DNA of 64,000 bases from ZC4RG42 sp003242425 (GTDB lineage: Bacteria; Pseudomonadota; Gammaproteobacteria; Burkholderiales; SG8-39): positions 1-64,000 of the forward strand of contig CALCIE010000024.1 in assembly GCA_937907425.1 (NCBI GenBank), read 5' to 3'. The first letter of the stretch is position 1. Each line of letters opens with the position of its first letter. Shown here in pieces: positions 53,188-61,791 of the stretch. The notes below the pieces were generated by a model. It saw only the letters and a program-made list of their open reading frames with translations, ran no database searches and was not told the DNA's origin. The position numbers and the translations under genes were made by a program.

Positions 53188-53795
53188 GCGTTCCTGACGA
53201 TGTTCTTGATCAGATGCAGCCGGCGATGGAAGAAATGCTCGGCCCCCGGCACGACCACGATGGGCAATTCCTGCGGCCGCGCCCAGTCGAGCACGTTCGC
53301 GAGCGGCACCGTCTCGTCCTTCTCGCCGTGGATCACCAGCGTGCCCGGCGGTACCGCCGGCGTGTCGTAGCTGCGGTCGCCGCTGAGATGGCCGGTCGCG
53401 GGCGCGACCAGCACCATGCGCTCGGGCGCAACGCGCTGCGCGACGCGGGTCTGCACGTAGGCCCCGAAGGAAAAGCCGGCCAGCACCAGCGGCAGCTCGC
53501 CGTAGCGTTCGTGCGCCTGGGCGATGACGGCGAGCAGATCCTCCGTCTCCCCTTCCCCGCGGTCGTATTGGCCTTCGGTCCCGCCGACGCCGCGGAAGTT
53601 CGGCCGCAGGGCCAGATAGCCCAGTTCGACGAAAGTCTTCGCCAGGGTCTGCACCACCTTGTTCTCGGCCGTGCCGCCGTACAAGGGGTGGGGATGCGCA
53701 ATCAGTGCAAGGCCGCGCGGCGCGCCCGCCGGCGCATCGACCAGCACCTCGATCGCACCGGCTGCGCCGCGCATTTGCAGACGCTCGGTCGCCAT
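53175..53795 (-). CDS. Alpha/beta-hydrolase (dienelactone hydrolase-like)
   Basis: A 206-residue alpha/beta-hydrolase. Motifs are LIAHPHPLYGGTAENKVVQTLA near residue 32, LRPNFRGVGGTEGQYD, the nucleophile elbow GFSFGA near 107, the acid in HGEKDETVPL and the histidine in GAEHFFHRRL near 186. Relatives are annotated as hydrolases of the OsmC-fused or YfhR-like groups; substrate is unknown. It lies one base after the ferredoxin gene. Confidence 0.82.
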   Translation of the reverse strand: MATERLQMRGAAGAIEVLVDAPAGAPRGLALIAHPHPLYGGTAENKVVQTLAKTFVELGYLALRPNFRGVGGTEGQYDRGEGETEDLLAVIAQAHERYGELPLVLAGFSFGAYVQTRVAQRVAPERMVLVAPATGHLSGDRSYDTPAVPPGTLVIHGEKDETVPLANVLDWARPQELPIVVVPGAEHFFHRRLHLIKNIVRNAWPS

Positions 53796-53796
53796 A

Positions 53797-54108
53797 TCAA
53801 ATCTTCAGCCGTTCGACGATTCGATTGTGGACCAGATGCTCGTCGATGATTTCATCGATGTCGTGCCTGTCCACATACGTGTACCAGACCGCCTCGGGAT
53901 AGACGACCAGCACCGGTCCTTCGTCGCAGCGGTCCAGGCAGCCGGCCGAATTGATCCGTATCTTGCCTTTGCCGTTGAGCTTGAGCGCCTTGATGCGGTC
54001 CTTGGCGTAGTTGCGCAGCTCGGCGGCGCCCTGGTTGTTGCAACAGGTCGCGCCGGGTTCGCGCTGGTTGCAACAGAAGAAGACGTGTTTGTCGTAGTAA
54101 CTGCTCAT
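53797..54108 (-). CDS. Thioredoxin-like [2Fe-2S] ferredoxin
   Basis: A 103-residue protein with the thioredoxin-fold [2Fe-2S] pattern. Cysteines occur as FCCNQ near residue 12, TCCNN near 22, and AGCLDRCDEGP near 56-60, consistent with a cluster held by four of them. Family members are small electron carriers related to the NuoE fold. The gene lies one base before the hydrolase and 44 nt after the VanZ gene. Its partner is unknown. Confidence 0.88.
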   Translation of the reverse strand: MSSYYDKHVFFCCNQREPGATCCNNQGAAELRNYAKDRIKALKLNGKGKIRINSAGCLDRCDEGPVLVVYPEAVWYTYVDRHDIDEIIDEHLVHNRIVERLKI

Positions 54109-54152
54109 GAGGAATCGGGCGGGAAGCGGCGCATGGCGCGCGCCGACGGCCA

Positions 54153-55259
54153 TTATAGTCGCCCGCCGCGCTCCGGTCGCGAAGCGGCGTTGAGCGCGCG
54201 TGCGCCGTACATCGACAGGAACGCGAGCGCTGCGAAGGGCCACAGCGTCGACACGACGCGCGTCAGCCCGTTGAAGTTGAGGAAATGCCCCTGATACCAG
54301 GCCTGATGGGCGACCACCAGATAGGGATTGGCGGGCGCCAGGTTGACGAGCGCCGTCGCCGCCATGAGCAGCACGCCGCACACCCCGATCGCGGTGCCGC
54401 GCCGCAGCGACATGGCGGCGAGCGCGACCGGCACGCCGATCAGCAGGCCGGCAGTCGCGCCCGGCGTCAGCCAGGCGAGCGCATGACGGCCTTCGAACAG
54501 AACCATGAAGGCGAGCATGCGCACCAGGCAGGCGGCGGCGAGCAGTAACAGGAACAGCAGCCGGCGCGGACCGTTGTCCGCTACGAGCAGGGAGAGCAGC
54601 AGCGCCACCGCGGTGAGGTTTGCCGCGGTGACGATCGCCTCGATGCGGATGAAGGTGGAGGGGTCGTACAGGTTCACCGGCAGGGCGCCGAACAGGAAGC
54701 GCAGATCGCCGTTGCCGAACAGCAGGCTTTCGGGCCGCAGTTGCGACAGCAGCCAGCCGGCCAGCAGCACCAGGCCGACATCGACGATATGGCCGCGTGC
54801 GAAGACATCGTAGCGCAGATGGAAAAGCACGCCGCGGCCGATCATGCGCGGGCTGAGGTAGAGGCTCAGCAGCGCACCCGTCGCGGCACCGGCGCTGTTG
54901 CAGGCGACGTCGAGCGCCGAAGGGATGCGACTGGGCAGATAGTTCTGCAGGGTTTCCAGGCTCAGGCTCAGCGCCGCGCCCGCGACCGAGACCAGCAGGA
55001 ATGCCGCGATGCCGCGGATGCGCGGATAGAGCGCGCCCACGGCCAGCAGCCCCAGCGGCACATAGGCGAGGAAATTGGAGACGATGTCGAAGCGGGTGTA
55101 ATAGCGCGGCCAGAAAGATTCCAGATAAGCCAGCGGCGGCACGCCCGGATCGTGCCATGCGCTGAGCGGATGCAGACTCGCATAGGCGATCAGCAGGACG
55201 TAGGCGATGAAAAGATAGCGGGCAAGGGGCGAGGCGCGCTGGACGGCGGGTTCACGCAT
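54153..55259 (-). CDS. VanZ-family membrane protein
   Basis: A 368-residue inner membrane protein with about ten hydrophobic segments. The VanZ-type region is N-terminal: YASLHPLSAW, then FDIVSNFLAYVPLGLLAVG near residue 58, ETLQNYLPSRIPSALDVACNSAGAATGALL near 101. The C-terminal half adds further helices of no known function. VanZ confers low-level teicoplanin resistance in enterococci, but most homologues are uncharacterised and no such role is implied here. The gene starts two bases after the macro-domain stop. Confidence 0.8.
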   Translation of the reverse strand: MREPAVQRASPLARYLFIAYVLLIAYASLHPLSAWHDPGVPPLAYLESFWPRYYTRFDIVSNFLAYVPLGLLAVGALYPRIRGIAAFLLVSVAGAALSLSLETLQNYLPSRIPSALDVACNSAGAATGALLSLYLSPRMIGRGVLFHLRYDVFARGHIVDVGLVLLAGWLLSQLRPESLLFGNGDLRFLFGALPVNLYDPSTFIRIEAIVTAANLTAVALLLSLLVADNGPRRLLFLLLLAAACLVRMLAFMVLFEGRHALAWLTPGATAGLLIGVPVALAAMSLRRGTAIGVCGVLLMAATALVNLAPANPYLVVAHQAWYQGHFLNFNGLTRVVSTLWPFAALAFLSMYGARALNAASRPERGGRL

Positions 55260-55261
55260 GC

Positions 55262-55780
55262 TTACCCGTCGGACCGTTCCAATTCGCGCAAATAGATTTC
55301 GAGCGCACGATCGTCGAACAGCGCGAACGTGACCTGCTCGACCGTGGGATGACCGGCGAGCGCGAGCCGGCATTCGCGAACGGCGATGCGCGCCGCCTGC
55401 TCGATCGGGTAGCCGTACACACCGCAGCTGATGGCGGGAAAGGCGAGCGTCCCGATGCCGTGCGCCGCCGCGAGCTCGAAACTGCGCCGGTAGCAGGACG
55501 CGAGCAGCTCGGCTTCGTTCGCCCTGCCGCCTCGCCACACCGGCCCGACCGTGTGGATCACATAGCGCGCCGGCAGGTCGAAGCCGGGCGTGAGTTTGGC
55601 CTCACCCGTCGCGCAACCGCCCAGCGTGCGGCAGTACTCCAGCAGACGCGGGCCCGCGGCGCGATGAATGGCGCCGTCCACGCCGCCTCCACCCAGGAGC
55701 GTGTTGTTGGCCGCGTTGACGATCGCGTCCACCGACAACCGCGTGATGTCGCATTTGAGCGCGAGCAGCCGCGTGCTCAT
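55262..55780 (-). CDS. O-acetyl-ADP-ribose deacetylase (macro domain)
   Basis: A 172-residue single macro domain of the YmdB type, which hydrolyses O-acetyl-ADP-ribose and can remove ADP-ribose from some proteins. The signature NAANNTLLGGGGVDGAIHRAAG near residue 23 holds the catalytic aspartate, and AFPAISCGVYGYP near 119 closes the ligand pocket. The ATG overlaps the symporter stop (ATGA). No ADP-ribosyltransferase or sirtuin gene is visible nearby. Confidence 0.92.
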   Translation of the reverse strand: MSTRLLALKCDITRLSVDAIVNAANNTLLGGGGVDGAIHRAAGPRLLEYCRTLGGCATGEAKLTPGFDLPARYVIHTVGPVWRGGRANEAELLASCYRRSFELAAAHGIGTLAFPAISCGVYGYPIEQAARIAVRECRLALAGHPTVEQVTFALFDDRALEIYLRELERSDG

Positions 55781-57228
55781 GCTTTGCCTCCTCGGGACTC
55801 AATCGTCCGACCGACGCTGCGGCTTGGGGTTCCTGCGAGCAGACTGCCCGCCACCATGCCTGCGCAGCTCACCAGCAGGCCGGCCAGTTGCGGCGGCCAC
55901 AGCCCCTGCGGCGCGTAGAGTTCCAGCGCGAGCCAGACCGTCACGCCGCTCACGGCCGCGGCGATCGCGCCGGTACGGTTGGCGCGCGGCCAGTACAGGC
56001 CGAACGCGAGCGGCGCGAAAGCGGCGACCAGGGTCACGCTGTAGGCCTGCTCCACCATCTGGAAGATGGTGGCGTTGCTCTTCAGCGCGAGCACCAGCAC
56101 GACGCCGGCGAAGCCGACCACCGCAAGCCGTGTGACGCGCAATTGCAAGCGGTCCCCCATGCCCGGCACGAAAGGCTTGATGACGTTCTCCGTGACCGAC
56201 ACCGCGGGCGCGAGCAACGCGGCGCTGGCGCTGCTCATGATCGCCGACAGCAGCGCGCCGAAGAAGAAGATCTGTGCCGGCAGCGGCATGTATTGCGTAA
56301 TGAGCGTCGGCAGGATCATCTGCGTATCCTCGGCCATCAGCCGCGCCGTCATCTCGGGATCGACCAGCACGGCGGTGTAGGCCAGATAGAGCGGAACCAG
56401 GGCGAAGCAGAAGTAGAGCGTGCCGCCGAGCAGCGCACCGCGCACGGCGGTGCGTTCGTCCTTCGCGGACAGTACGCGCTGGAAGGTGTCCTGCTGCGGA
56501 ATGGAGCCCAGCGCGAGCGTCGCCGCCGCGCCGACGAACCAGAGGATGTCGCGCGCCTCGGCCTGCGGCCAGAAGGCGAGCTTGCCCGCGGCGTCGGCAT
56601 GTTCGATCACCACCGCCACGCCGCCGGCGAGCTGGCTCGCCTCCCAGCCGATGTAGAGCATGCCCAGCACGATGATGACCGACTGCAGCAGATCGGTGAG
56701 CGCCACCGACCACATGCCGCCCCAGACGGTGTAGACCAGCACCAGCGCGGTGCCGATCAGCGTGCCGGTGGCGACGGAGATCGCGCCCTGCGACAGCACG
56801 CTCGCGACCAGGCCGAGCGCGGTGAGCTGCGCCGCGGTCCAGCCGATGTAGCCCAGCACGATGCAGACCGTGAGCATGACCTCCACCAGCCGGCCGTAGC
56901 GGTTGCGGAAGTAGTCGCCGATGGTGAGCAGGTTCAGGCGGTAGAGCCGCACGGCGAAGAAGGCCGCGATCAGCACCAGCGCGAGCGAGGCGCCGAAGGG
57001 ATCGGCGACGATGCCGCGCAAGCCTTCGTCCAGGAAAGTGGCCGACACGCCCAGTACCGCCTCGGCCCCGAACCAGGTCGCGAACACCGTGGCGGTGGTG
57101 AGCGCAAGCGACAAATGGCGGCCGGCGAGCGCGTAGTCGGCCGAGGAGCGCACGCGCCGCGCGGCGTAGAGCCCGACCGCCACCGAGGCGGCGAGATAGA
57201 GCAGGACGAACGCGATCAGCGCCGACAC
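55777..57228 (-). CDS. Sodium:solute symporter (SSS family), copy 1
   Basis: A 483-residue inner membrane symporter with about thirteen membrane segments. Family blocks include ADYALAGRHLSLALTTATVFATWFG near residue 31, WTAAQLTALGLVASVLSQGAI, VYTVWGGMWSVALTDLLQ near 167 and GSIPQQDTFQRVLSAKDE near 245. The substrate is unknown; related proteins move solutes such as proline, pantothenate or sugars with Na+. The start is GTG. It is a clear paralogue of the next gene upstream, 13 nt away. Confidence 0.88.
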   Translation of the reverse strand: MSALIAFVLLYLAASVAVGLYAARRVRSSADYALAGRHLSLALTTATVFATWFGAEAVLGVSATFLDEGLRGIVADPFGASLALVLIAAFFAVRLYRLNLLTIGDYFRNRYGRLVEVMLTVCIVLGYIGWTAAQLTALGLVASVLSQGAISVATGTLIGTALVLVYTVWGGMWSVALTDLLQSVIIVLGMLYIGWEASQLAGGVAVVIEHADAAGKLAFWPQAEARDILWFVGAAATLALGSIPQQDTFQRVLSAKDERTAVRGALLGGTLYFCFALVPLYLAYTAVLVDPEMTARLMAEDTQMILPTLITQYMPLPAQIFFFGALLSAIMSSASAALLAPAVSVTENVIKPFVPGMGDRLQLRVTRLAVVGFAGVVLVLALKSNATIFQMVEQAYSVTLVAAFAPLAFGLYWPRANRTGAIAAAVSGVTVWLALELYAPQGLWPPQLAGLLVSCAGMVAGSLLAGTPSRSVGRTIESRGGKA

Positions 57229-57241
57229 GTCCGCAGCGCGC

Positions 57242-58675
57242 TCAGGCGGTCACGGTGGACGCCTGCTTGCCGCGGTACCACTGCGGCAGCAGCGAACCGA
57301 GCAGCATGCCGGCGATCGAGGCCAGCAGCCCCGCGAATTGCGGCGGCAGCACGGCGTCGGCGGCGACCATCTCGCAGGTCAGCCAGGTGACGATGCCGAA
57401 GGCGATCGCGAGCGCAGCACCCTGGGTCGTAGCGCGTTTCCAGTAGATGCCGGCCACGAGCGGCACGAAGGCCGCGACCAGGGTGACTTTGTAGGCCTCC
57501 TCCACCATGTGGTGGATGGTGCTCTCCGACATCAGCGAATAGGCCGTCACGCCCACGGCGAACAGCAGCACGATGCCGCGCGTGAGCCACAGGAACTGGG
57601 TGTCGGACAGTTTTGGCAGCAGGCCGCGCAGCACGTTCTCGGCGATGGTGACCGAAGGCGCGAGCAGCGTACCGCTCGCGGTGCTCATGATCACGGAGAG
57701 CAGCGCGCCGTAGAAAATGATCTGGGCGTAGAGCGGCAGGTGGTAGTACACCAGCGCCGGGATGATGAGCTGCGGGTCGCGTTCGCTCACCCGCTCGACC
57801 AGGGTCGGATCGATGAGCGTGGCGGCGTAGGCGAGGAACAGCGGCACCGAGGCGAAGAGGAAATAGGCGAGGCCGCCGCCCACCGTGCCCCATACCGCCA
57901 CGTTCTCGGTCCTGGCCGAGTTGGCGCGCTGGAACACGTCCTGTTGCGGAATGGAGCCGAAGCCCATGGTCAGCAGCGCAGCGATGAAGGCGATGATCTC
58001 CACGGCGTTGAAGTCGGGCAGCCATTGGAGCTTGCCCGCCCCGGCGGCGTGCTGCACCACGTGGCTCACGCCGCCGGGCACCATGTCGTTGGCCATGAAG
58101 GCGATCCACAGCAGGCCGCCGACGATGACGATCATCTGCACGAAGGTCGTCACGGCCACCGACCACATGCCACCGAACAGGGTGTAGAGCGTCACCACCG
58201 AGGCGCCGATGATCATGCCGTATTCGCGCGAGATGGCGCCTTCGCTGAGAATGTTGAACACCAGGCCGAGCGCCACCACCTGCGCCGACACCCAGCCGAG
58301 GTATGACAGCGCGATGCAGATGCTGGTCACCAGCTCCACGCCGCGGCTGTAGCGGCGGCGGTAGAAGTCGCCGAGGGTAAGCAGCTTCTGTCTGTAGAGC
58401 GGCTTGGCGAAGAACAGACCGAACAGCACCAGGCAGAGCGAGGCGCCGAGCGGATCGGAAATGAGGCCCGCGAAGCCTTCGTCCAGGAAAGTGCCGGAGA
58501 TGCCGAGCACGGTTTCCGCGCCGAACCAGGTGGCGAACACCGTCGCGAACACCACGGGCAGCGGCAGATGGCGCCCGGCGGTGATGTAGTCCACCGAGTT
58601 CCGCACCCGCAGCGAGGCGGCAAGGCCGATGGCGATGGAAAGCGCGATATAAATGACGACGAACCAGACGAGCAT
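57242..58675 (-). CDS. Sodium:solute symporter (SSS family), copy 2
   Basis: A 477-residue paralogue of the symporter at 55777-57228. Both share VDYITAGRHLPLPVVFATVFATWFGAE, LYTLFGGMWSVAVTTFVQ and GSIPQQDVFQRA-type blocks and end with a TMS followed by a short polar tail. The ATG giving MLVWFVVIYIAL is chosen because the longer frame to 58732 adds a polar stretch before the first helix. It opens the nine-gene run. A tandem duplication followed by divergence is likely; the two could also form a heteromer, which is untested. Confidence 0.88.
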   Translation of the reverse strand: MLVWFVVIYIALSIAIGLAASLRVRNSVDYITAGRHLPLPVVFATVFATWFGAETVLGISGTFLDEGFAGLISDPLGASLCLVLFGLFFAKPLYRQKLLTLGDFYRRRYSRGVELVTSICIALSYLGWVSAQVVALGLVFNILSEGAISREYGMIIGASVVTLYTLFGGMWSVAVTTFVQMIVIVGGLLWIAFMANDMVPGGVSHVVQHAAGAGKLQWLPDFNAVEIIAFIAALLTMGFGSIPQQDVFQRANSARTENVAVWGTVGGGLAYFLFASVPLFLAYAATLIDPTLVERVSERDPQLIIPALVYYHLPLYAQIIFYGALLSVIMSTASGTLLAPSVTIAENVLRGLLPKLSDTQFLWLTRGIVLLFAVGVTAYSLMSESTIHHMVEEAYKVTLVAAFVPLVAGIYWKRATTQGAALAIAFGIVTWLTCEMVAADAVLPPQFAGLLASIAGMLLGSLLPQWYRGKQASTVTA

Positions 58676-58762
58676 TGCGCGGCCCTTATAGTCGCGGTCG
58701 CGGCCACCCCCGGCGCAACCATGGGCGCGCATGATACCCGTCTCCGTCCGGCGCGCCAGCGG

Positions 58763-60331
58763 TCAGAATAGTCCCAGGCGATCGATTGTTGTGATGGTGA
58801 GTAAAACGACCGCAATGCCGCCGAGCACGATCACCGCCCGGGTGCGCCGACGCTGCTCGCGTGCGATCTCCGCCAGCAGCGGTTCCAGGCGCGCGGCGGC
58901 GTCCTCCTTGAGGGCGCGGTGCGCCAGACGCGGCAGTTGCGGCAGCAGCGTGGCCCAGGCCGGCGCCTCGGCGCGGATGCCGCGCAGCAGGCCGCGCCAG
59001 CCCACCTGCTCGCTCATCCAGCGCTCCAGGAAGGGCTTGGCGGTCTTCCAGAGATCGAGGTCGGGGTCGAGCTGACGGCCCAGGCCCTCGATGTTGAGCA
59101 GCGTCTTCTGCAGCAGCACCAGTTGCGGCTGTACTTCGAGATTGAAACGCCGCGCGGTCTGGAACAGCCGCAGCAGCACGCGACCGAAGGAGATTTCCTT
59201 GAGCGGCCGGTCGAAGATCGGTTCGCACACCGCGCGGATGGCGCTCTCGAACTCGTCCACGCGCGTGCCCGGCGGCACCCAGCCCGCGTCCACGTGCGCC
59301 TGGGCGACGCGCTTGTAATCGCGGTTGAAGAAGGCGAGGAAGTTCTGCGCGAGGTAGTTCTTGTCCGCCTCGTTGAGCGTGCCCATGATGCCGAAGTCCA
59401 GCGCCACGTACTTGCCCTCGGGCGTGACGAGGATGTTGCCGGGGTGCATGTCGGCGTGGAAGAAGCTGTCGCGGAACACCTGGGTGAAGAAGATCTCCAC
59501 GCCCGCGCGCGAGAGTTTCTTCAGATCGATGCCCTGCTCCACCAGCTTGTCGACCTGCCCCACCGGGGTGCCGTACATGCGCTGCATGGTCATGACGGTG
59601 GGTGTGCAATAGTCCCAGTAGACCTCCGGCACCAGGAGCAGCGGCGAATCCTGGAAGTTGCGGCGCAACTGGCTGGCGTTGGCCGCCTCGCGCATGAGAT
59701 CGAGCTCGTCCTCCAGATGCTTGGCGAACTCCGCCACCACCTCCCGCAGCCGCAGGCGCTTGCCCTGCGCCCACAACCGTTCGACGAGGCGCGCCGCCGC
59801 GTCCATGAGCGCGAGATCACGCGCGATGACCGGCCGCATGTTCGGCCGCAGCACCTTCACCGCCGCCTCGATGCCGCCGGGCAGCGTGGCCAGATGCACC
59901 TGGGCGATGGAGGCGCTGGCGATCGGCACGGGATCGAAGCGCTCGAACACCTGGTCGATGGGCTTGCCGAAGGCGCGTTCGATTTCGGCGACGGCCACCT
60001 GCGAATCGAAGGGCGGCACGCGGTCCTGCAGTTTCGCCAGCTCGTCGGCGATGTCGGCGGGCAGCAGGTCGCGGCGCGTGGACAGCACCTGCCCGAACTT
60101 CACGAAAATCGGCCCCAGAGTCTCCAGCGCGCGGCGCAGACGCACGCCGCGCTCTTCTTTCAGGGGACGGAAGAACAGCAGGCGCTGTACGAACGTCGCC
60201 AGCCGGCCGCTCGGCGCCGCGGCCAGCGGAAATTCCTCCAGGCCGTAACGGAAGGCGACGACGAAGATTTGAACCAGACGGAGGAAACGGAACACGGCGC
60301 GCCCGGGAAGCGGCGGTGAGCGTGCCGGCAC
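58763..60331 (-). CDS. ubiB: Ubiquinone biosynthesis regulatory kinase-like protein UbiB
   Basis: UbiB is an ADCK/ABC1-family atypical kinase-like ATPase needed for ubiquinone synthesis at the inner membrane. The 522-residue protein has the KxGQ motif in FVKFGQVLSTRRDLLP near residue 77, the Ala-rich loop ASASIAQVHLA, the ADMHPGNILV catalytic motif near 300 and FGIMG (DFG) near 319. One or two C-terminal helices (VIVLGGIAVVLLTITTI) anchor it. The GTG has AGGTGG upstream; a GTG 12 codons later (60295) would fit the family start equally well. Confidence 0.93.
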   Translation of the reverse strand: MPARSPPLPGRAVFRFLRLVQIFVVAFRYGLEEFPLAAAPSGRLATFVQRLLFFRPLKEERGVRLRRALETLGPIFVKFGQVLSTRRDLLPADIADELAKLQDRVPPFDSQVAVAEIERAFGKPIDQVFERFDPVPIASASIAQVHLATLPGGIEAAVKVLRPNMRPVIARDLALMDAAARLVERLWAQGKRLRLREVVAEFAKHLEDELDLMREAANASQLRRNFQDSPLLLVPEVYWDYCTPTVMTMQRMYGTPVGQVDKLVEQGIDLKKLSRAGVEIFFTQVFRDSFFHADMHPGNILVTPEGKYVALDFGIMGTLNEADKNYLAQNFLAFFNRDYKRVAQAHVDAGWVPPGTRVDEFESAIRAVCEPIFDRPLKEISFGRVLLRLFQTARRFNLEVQPQLVLLQKTLLNIEGLGRQLDPDLDLWKTAKPFLERWMSEQVGWRGLLRGIRAEAPAWATLLPQLPRLAHRALKEDAAARLEPLLAEIAREQRRRTRAVIVLGGIAVVLLTITTIDRLGLF

Positions 60332-60426
60332 GCGCCACCTGGCCGGTCGCTGCCGGTCGCCCGCTTCTTGTGCTTAATCGGAAGCGCGAATCTACCGGAA
60401 GCCCCGGCCGGGGGCAAAGCCGTGGA

Positions 60427-61071
60427 TCAAAGCCCCTGCAGCCGGGCGAGCTGGCGGTCGTGCCAGCCGGCGAGCAGCCATTGCGCGGCGAGCGCGCCGA
60501 CCAGGGCAAGACACATGTCCCATTGGGTGTCCCACACGTCGCCCTGGGTGCCGAGGAAGGCCTCGGCCCTGGCGCCCATGAACAGCGCGCCCCACCATTC
60601 CAGCAATTCGTAGAAGGCGCTGATGGCCAGTGCCACGCAGCAGACCAGGAAGAACAGCATGCGGCCTCTTTGCAGCGGCGTCACCCGCAACAGGATCTCG
60701 CGCGTGATGATGGCCGGCACGAAGCCCTGGAAGAAGTGGCCGATGCGGTCGTAGGGGTTGCGTGCAAGACCGAAAGCCTCCTGCAGCCATTCGCCCGCCG
60801 GCACCAGCGCGTAGGTGTAGTGCGCACCGACGATCAGCACGAGCGAATGGATGAAGATCAGCTGATAGGCGAGCAGTGTGAGCCGGAAGCGCTGCCAGGT
60901 GAGCAACAGGAGCGGTCCGGCGATGAACACCGGCAGCACCTCCAGGAACCAGGTGAGCCGGCTGCGCGGCGCGATGCTCGACAGCGCGAGCGCGGCGCAA
61001 CCGAGAATGAGCAGGACCATGGCGTGACGCGCTTCGTTGCGCGTCGGTTCGAGTGGGCTGATGAGCGGCAT
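60427..61071 (-). CDS. DUF2238 (YjdF-type) inner membrane protein
   Basis: A 214-residue membrane protein with six predicted helices. The central block GAHYTYALVPAGEWL, NPYDRIGHFFQGFVPAI and SAFYELLEWWGALFMG, followed by GTQGDVWDTQWDM, is the DUF2238 pattern, with conserved acidic and aromatic residues facing one side. Function is unknown. The ATG giving MPLISPLEPTRNE is used. It lies between ubiB and ubiJ on the same strand, but nothing shows a role in ubiquinone synthesis. Confidence 0.82.
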   Translation of the reverse strand: MPLISPLEPTRNEARHAMVLLILGCAALALSSIAPRSRLTWFLEVLPVFIAGPLLLLTWQRFRLTLLAYQLIFIHSLVLIVGAHYTYALVPAGEWLQEAFGLARNPYDRIGHFFQGFVPAIITREILLRVTPLQRGRMLFFLVCCVALAISAFYELLEWWGALFMGARAEAFLGTQGDVWDTQWDMCLALVGALAAQWLLAGWHDRQLARLQGL

Positions 61072-61136
61072 GGTACGGGCCCTCCGCGTGTCCGGCGGTG
61101 CGCGCCGCCGGATGCCATACAAGGGGCGTGCCTTCT

Positions 61137-61721
61137 TTAGCCCGTGCCTTCCCGCTTGCGGATGCGTTTCTCCAGGCGTTCGACCGCGTCGCGCAGGTCG
61201 TTGACCTCGCGCACGAAACGTTCCACTTCCGCGCGCCGCGCGAGCAGCCGCGCCTCGTCCTGCAAATAGTCCGACAGGTTCTCGCCCAGCCGGACGGCGG
61301 CCTCGCGCTGCCAGGCCATGAAGCTGCGGCCGGATTCGGCCAGACGGTGTGCCGCCACGTCCCCGAACACGCGGCTGAGGTCGCCCTCGATGTCCCAGCG
61401 CAAGTTGCGGAACAGGAACTGGATGTCGGCGGCGAGCTCCGCATCGCCCTGGATGCCGATCTCGCGCAGCGCCGCCTCGTCGTGGCGCATGAGCGCCGGG
61501 ACCAGCCCCGGACGGATGTCGAGCGTGAGCGCGGCCTGTTCATCGTCGGCCGTCTCGACGAGGCCCGCTGCGGTGATGCGCAGCCGCAGTGCGGGCAGCG
61601 GCGCGATGCGGAAATGGACGATGCGGCCGGCGTGGGGCCGCAGGCGTTCGCGTGCCCATTCCTCGCGTTCGAGCAGGTGATTGAGGGATGCCGTGAACGG
61701 CAGCGTGAAGATCGCGTTCAT
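61137..61721 (-). CDS. ubiJ: Ubiquinone biosynthesis accessory factor UbiJ
   Basis: UbiJ carries an SCP2 lipid-binding domain that holds ubiquinone intermediates for the soluble Ubi complex, with UbiK as partner (gene at 5780-6025). The 194-residue protein shows the SCP2 core (ITAAGLVETADDEQAALTLDIRPGLVPALM) followed by FLFRNLRWDIEGDLSRVFGDVAAHRL and a C-terminal coiled coil (NDLRDAVERLEKRIRKRE). ATG 61721 with GAGACG upstream is preferred; an ATG five codons earlier is possible. Confidence 0.85.
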   Translation of the reverse strand: MNAIFTLPFTASLNHLLEREEWARERLRPHAGRIVHFRIAPLPALRLRITAAGLVETADDEQAALTLDIRPGLVPALMRHDEAALREIGIQGDAELAADIQFLFRNLRWDIEGDLSRVFGDVAAHRLAESGRSFMAWQREAAVRLGENLSDYLQDEARLLARRAEVERFVREVNDLRDAVERLEKRIRKREGTG

Positions 61722-61751
61722 CGTCTCGTGGCGCATGCGGGGCCGGAAACG

Positions 61752-61773
61752 AAAAGCCGCCCCGGAGGGCGGC
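61752..61773 (-). terminator. Intrinsic terminator after the Tim44-like gene
   Basis: On the minus strand a 6-bp stem (GCCGCC and GGCGGC) with a short loop is followed by TTTTCGTTT. It lies about 20 nt after the stop of the Tim44-like gene at 61792 and about 30 nt before the ubiJ start, so it may reduce ubiE-tim44 read-through into ubiJ. Confidence 0.65.
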
Positions 61774-61791
61774 TCCCGGTCGGAATGCGGC

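Noticed and set aside
53797..55158. Longer frame of 453 codons ending at the ferredoxin gene
   Set aside because: The first part is a shadow of the VanZ gene in another frame; only the last 103 residues form a recognisable protein.
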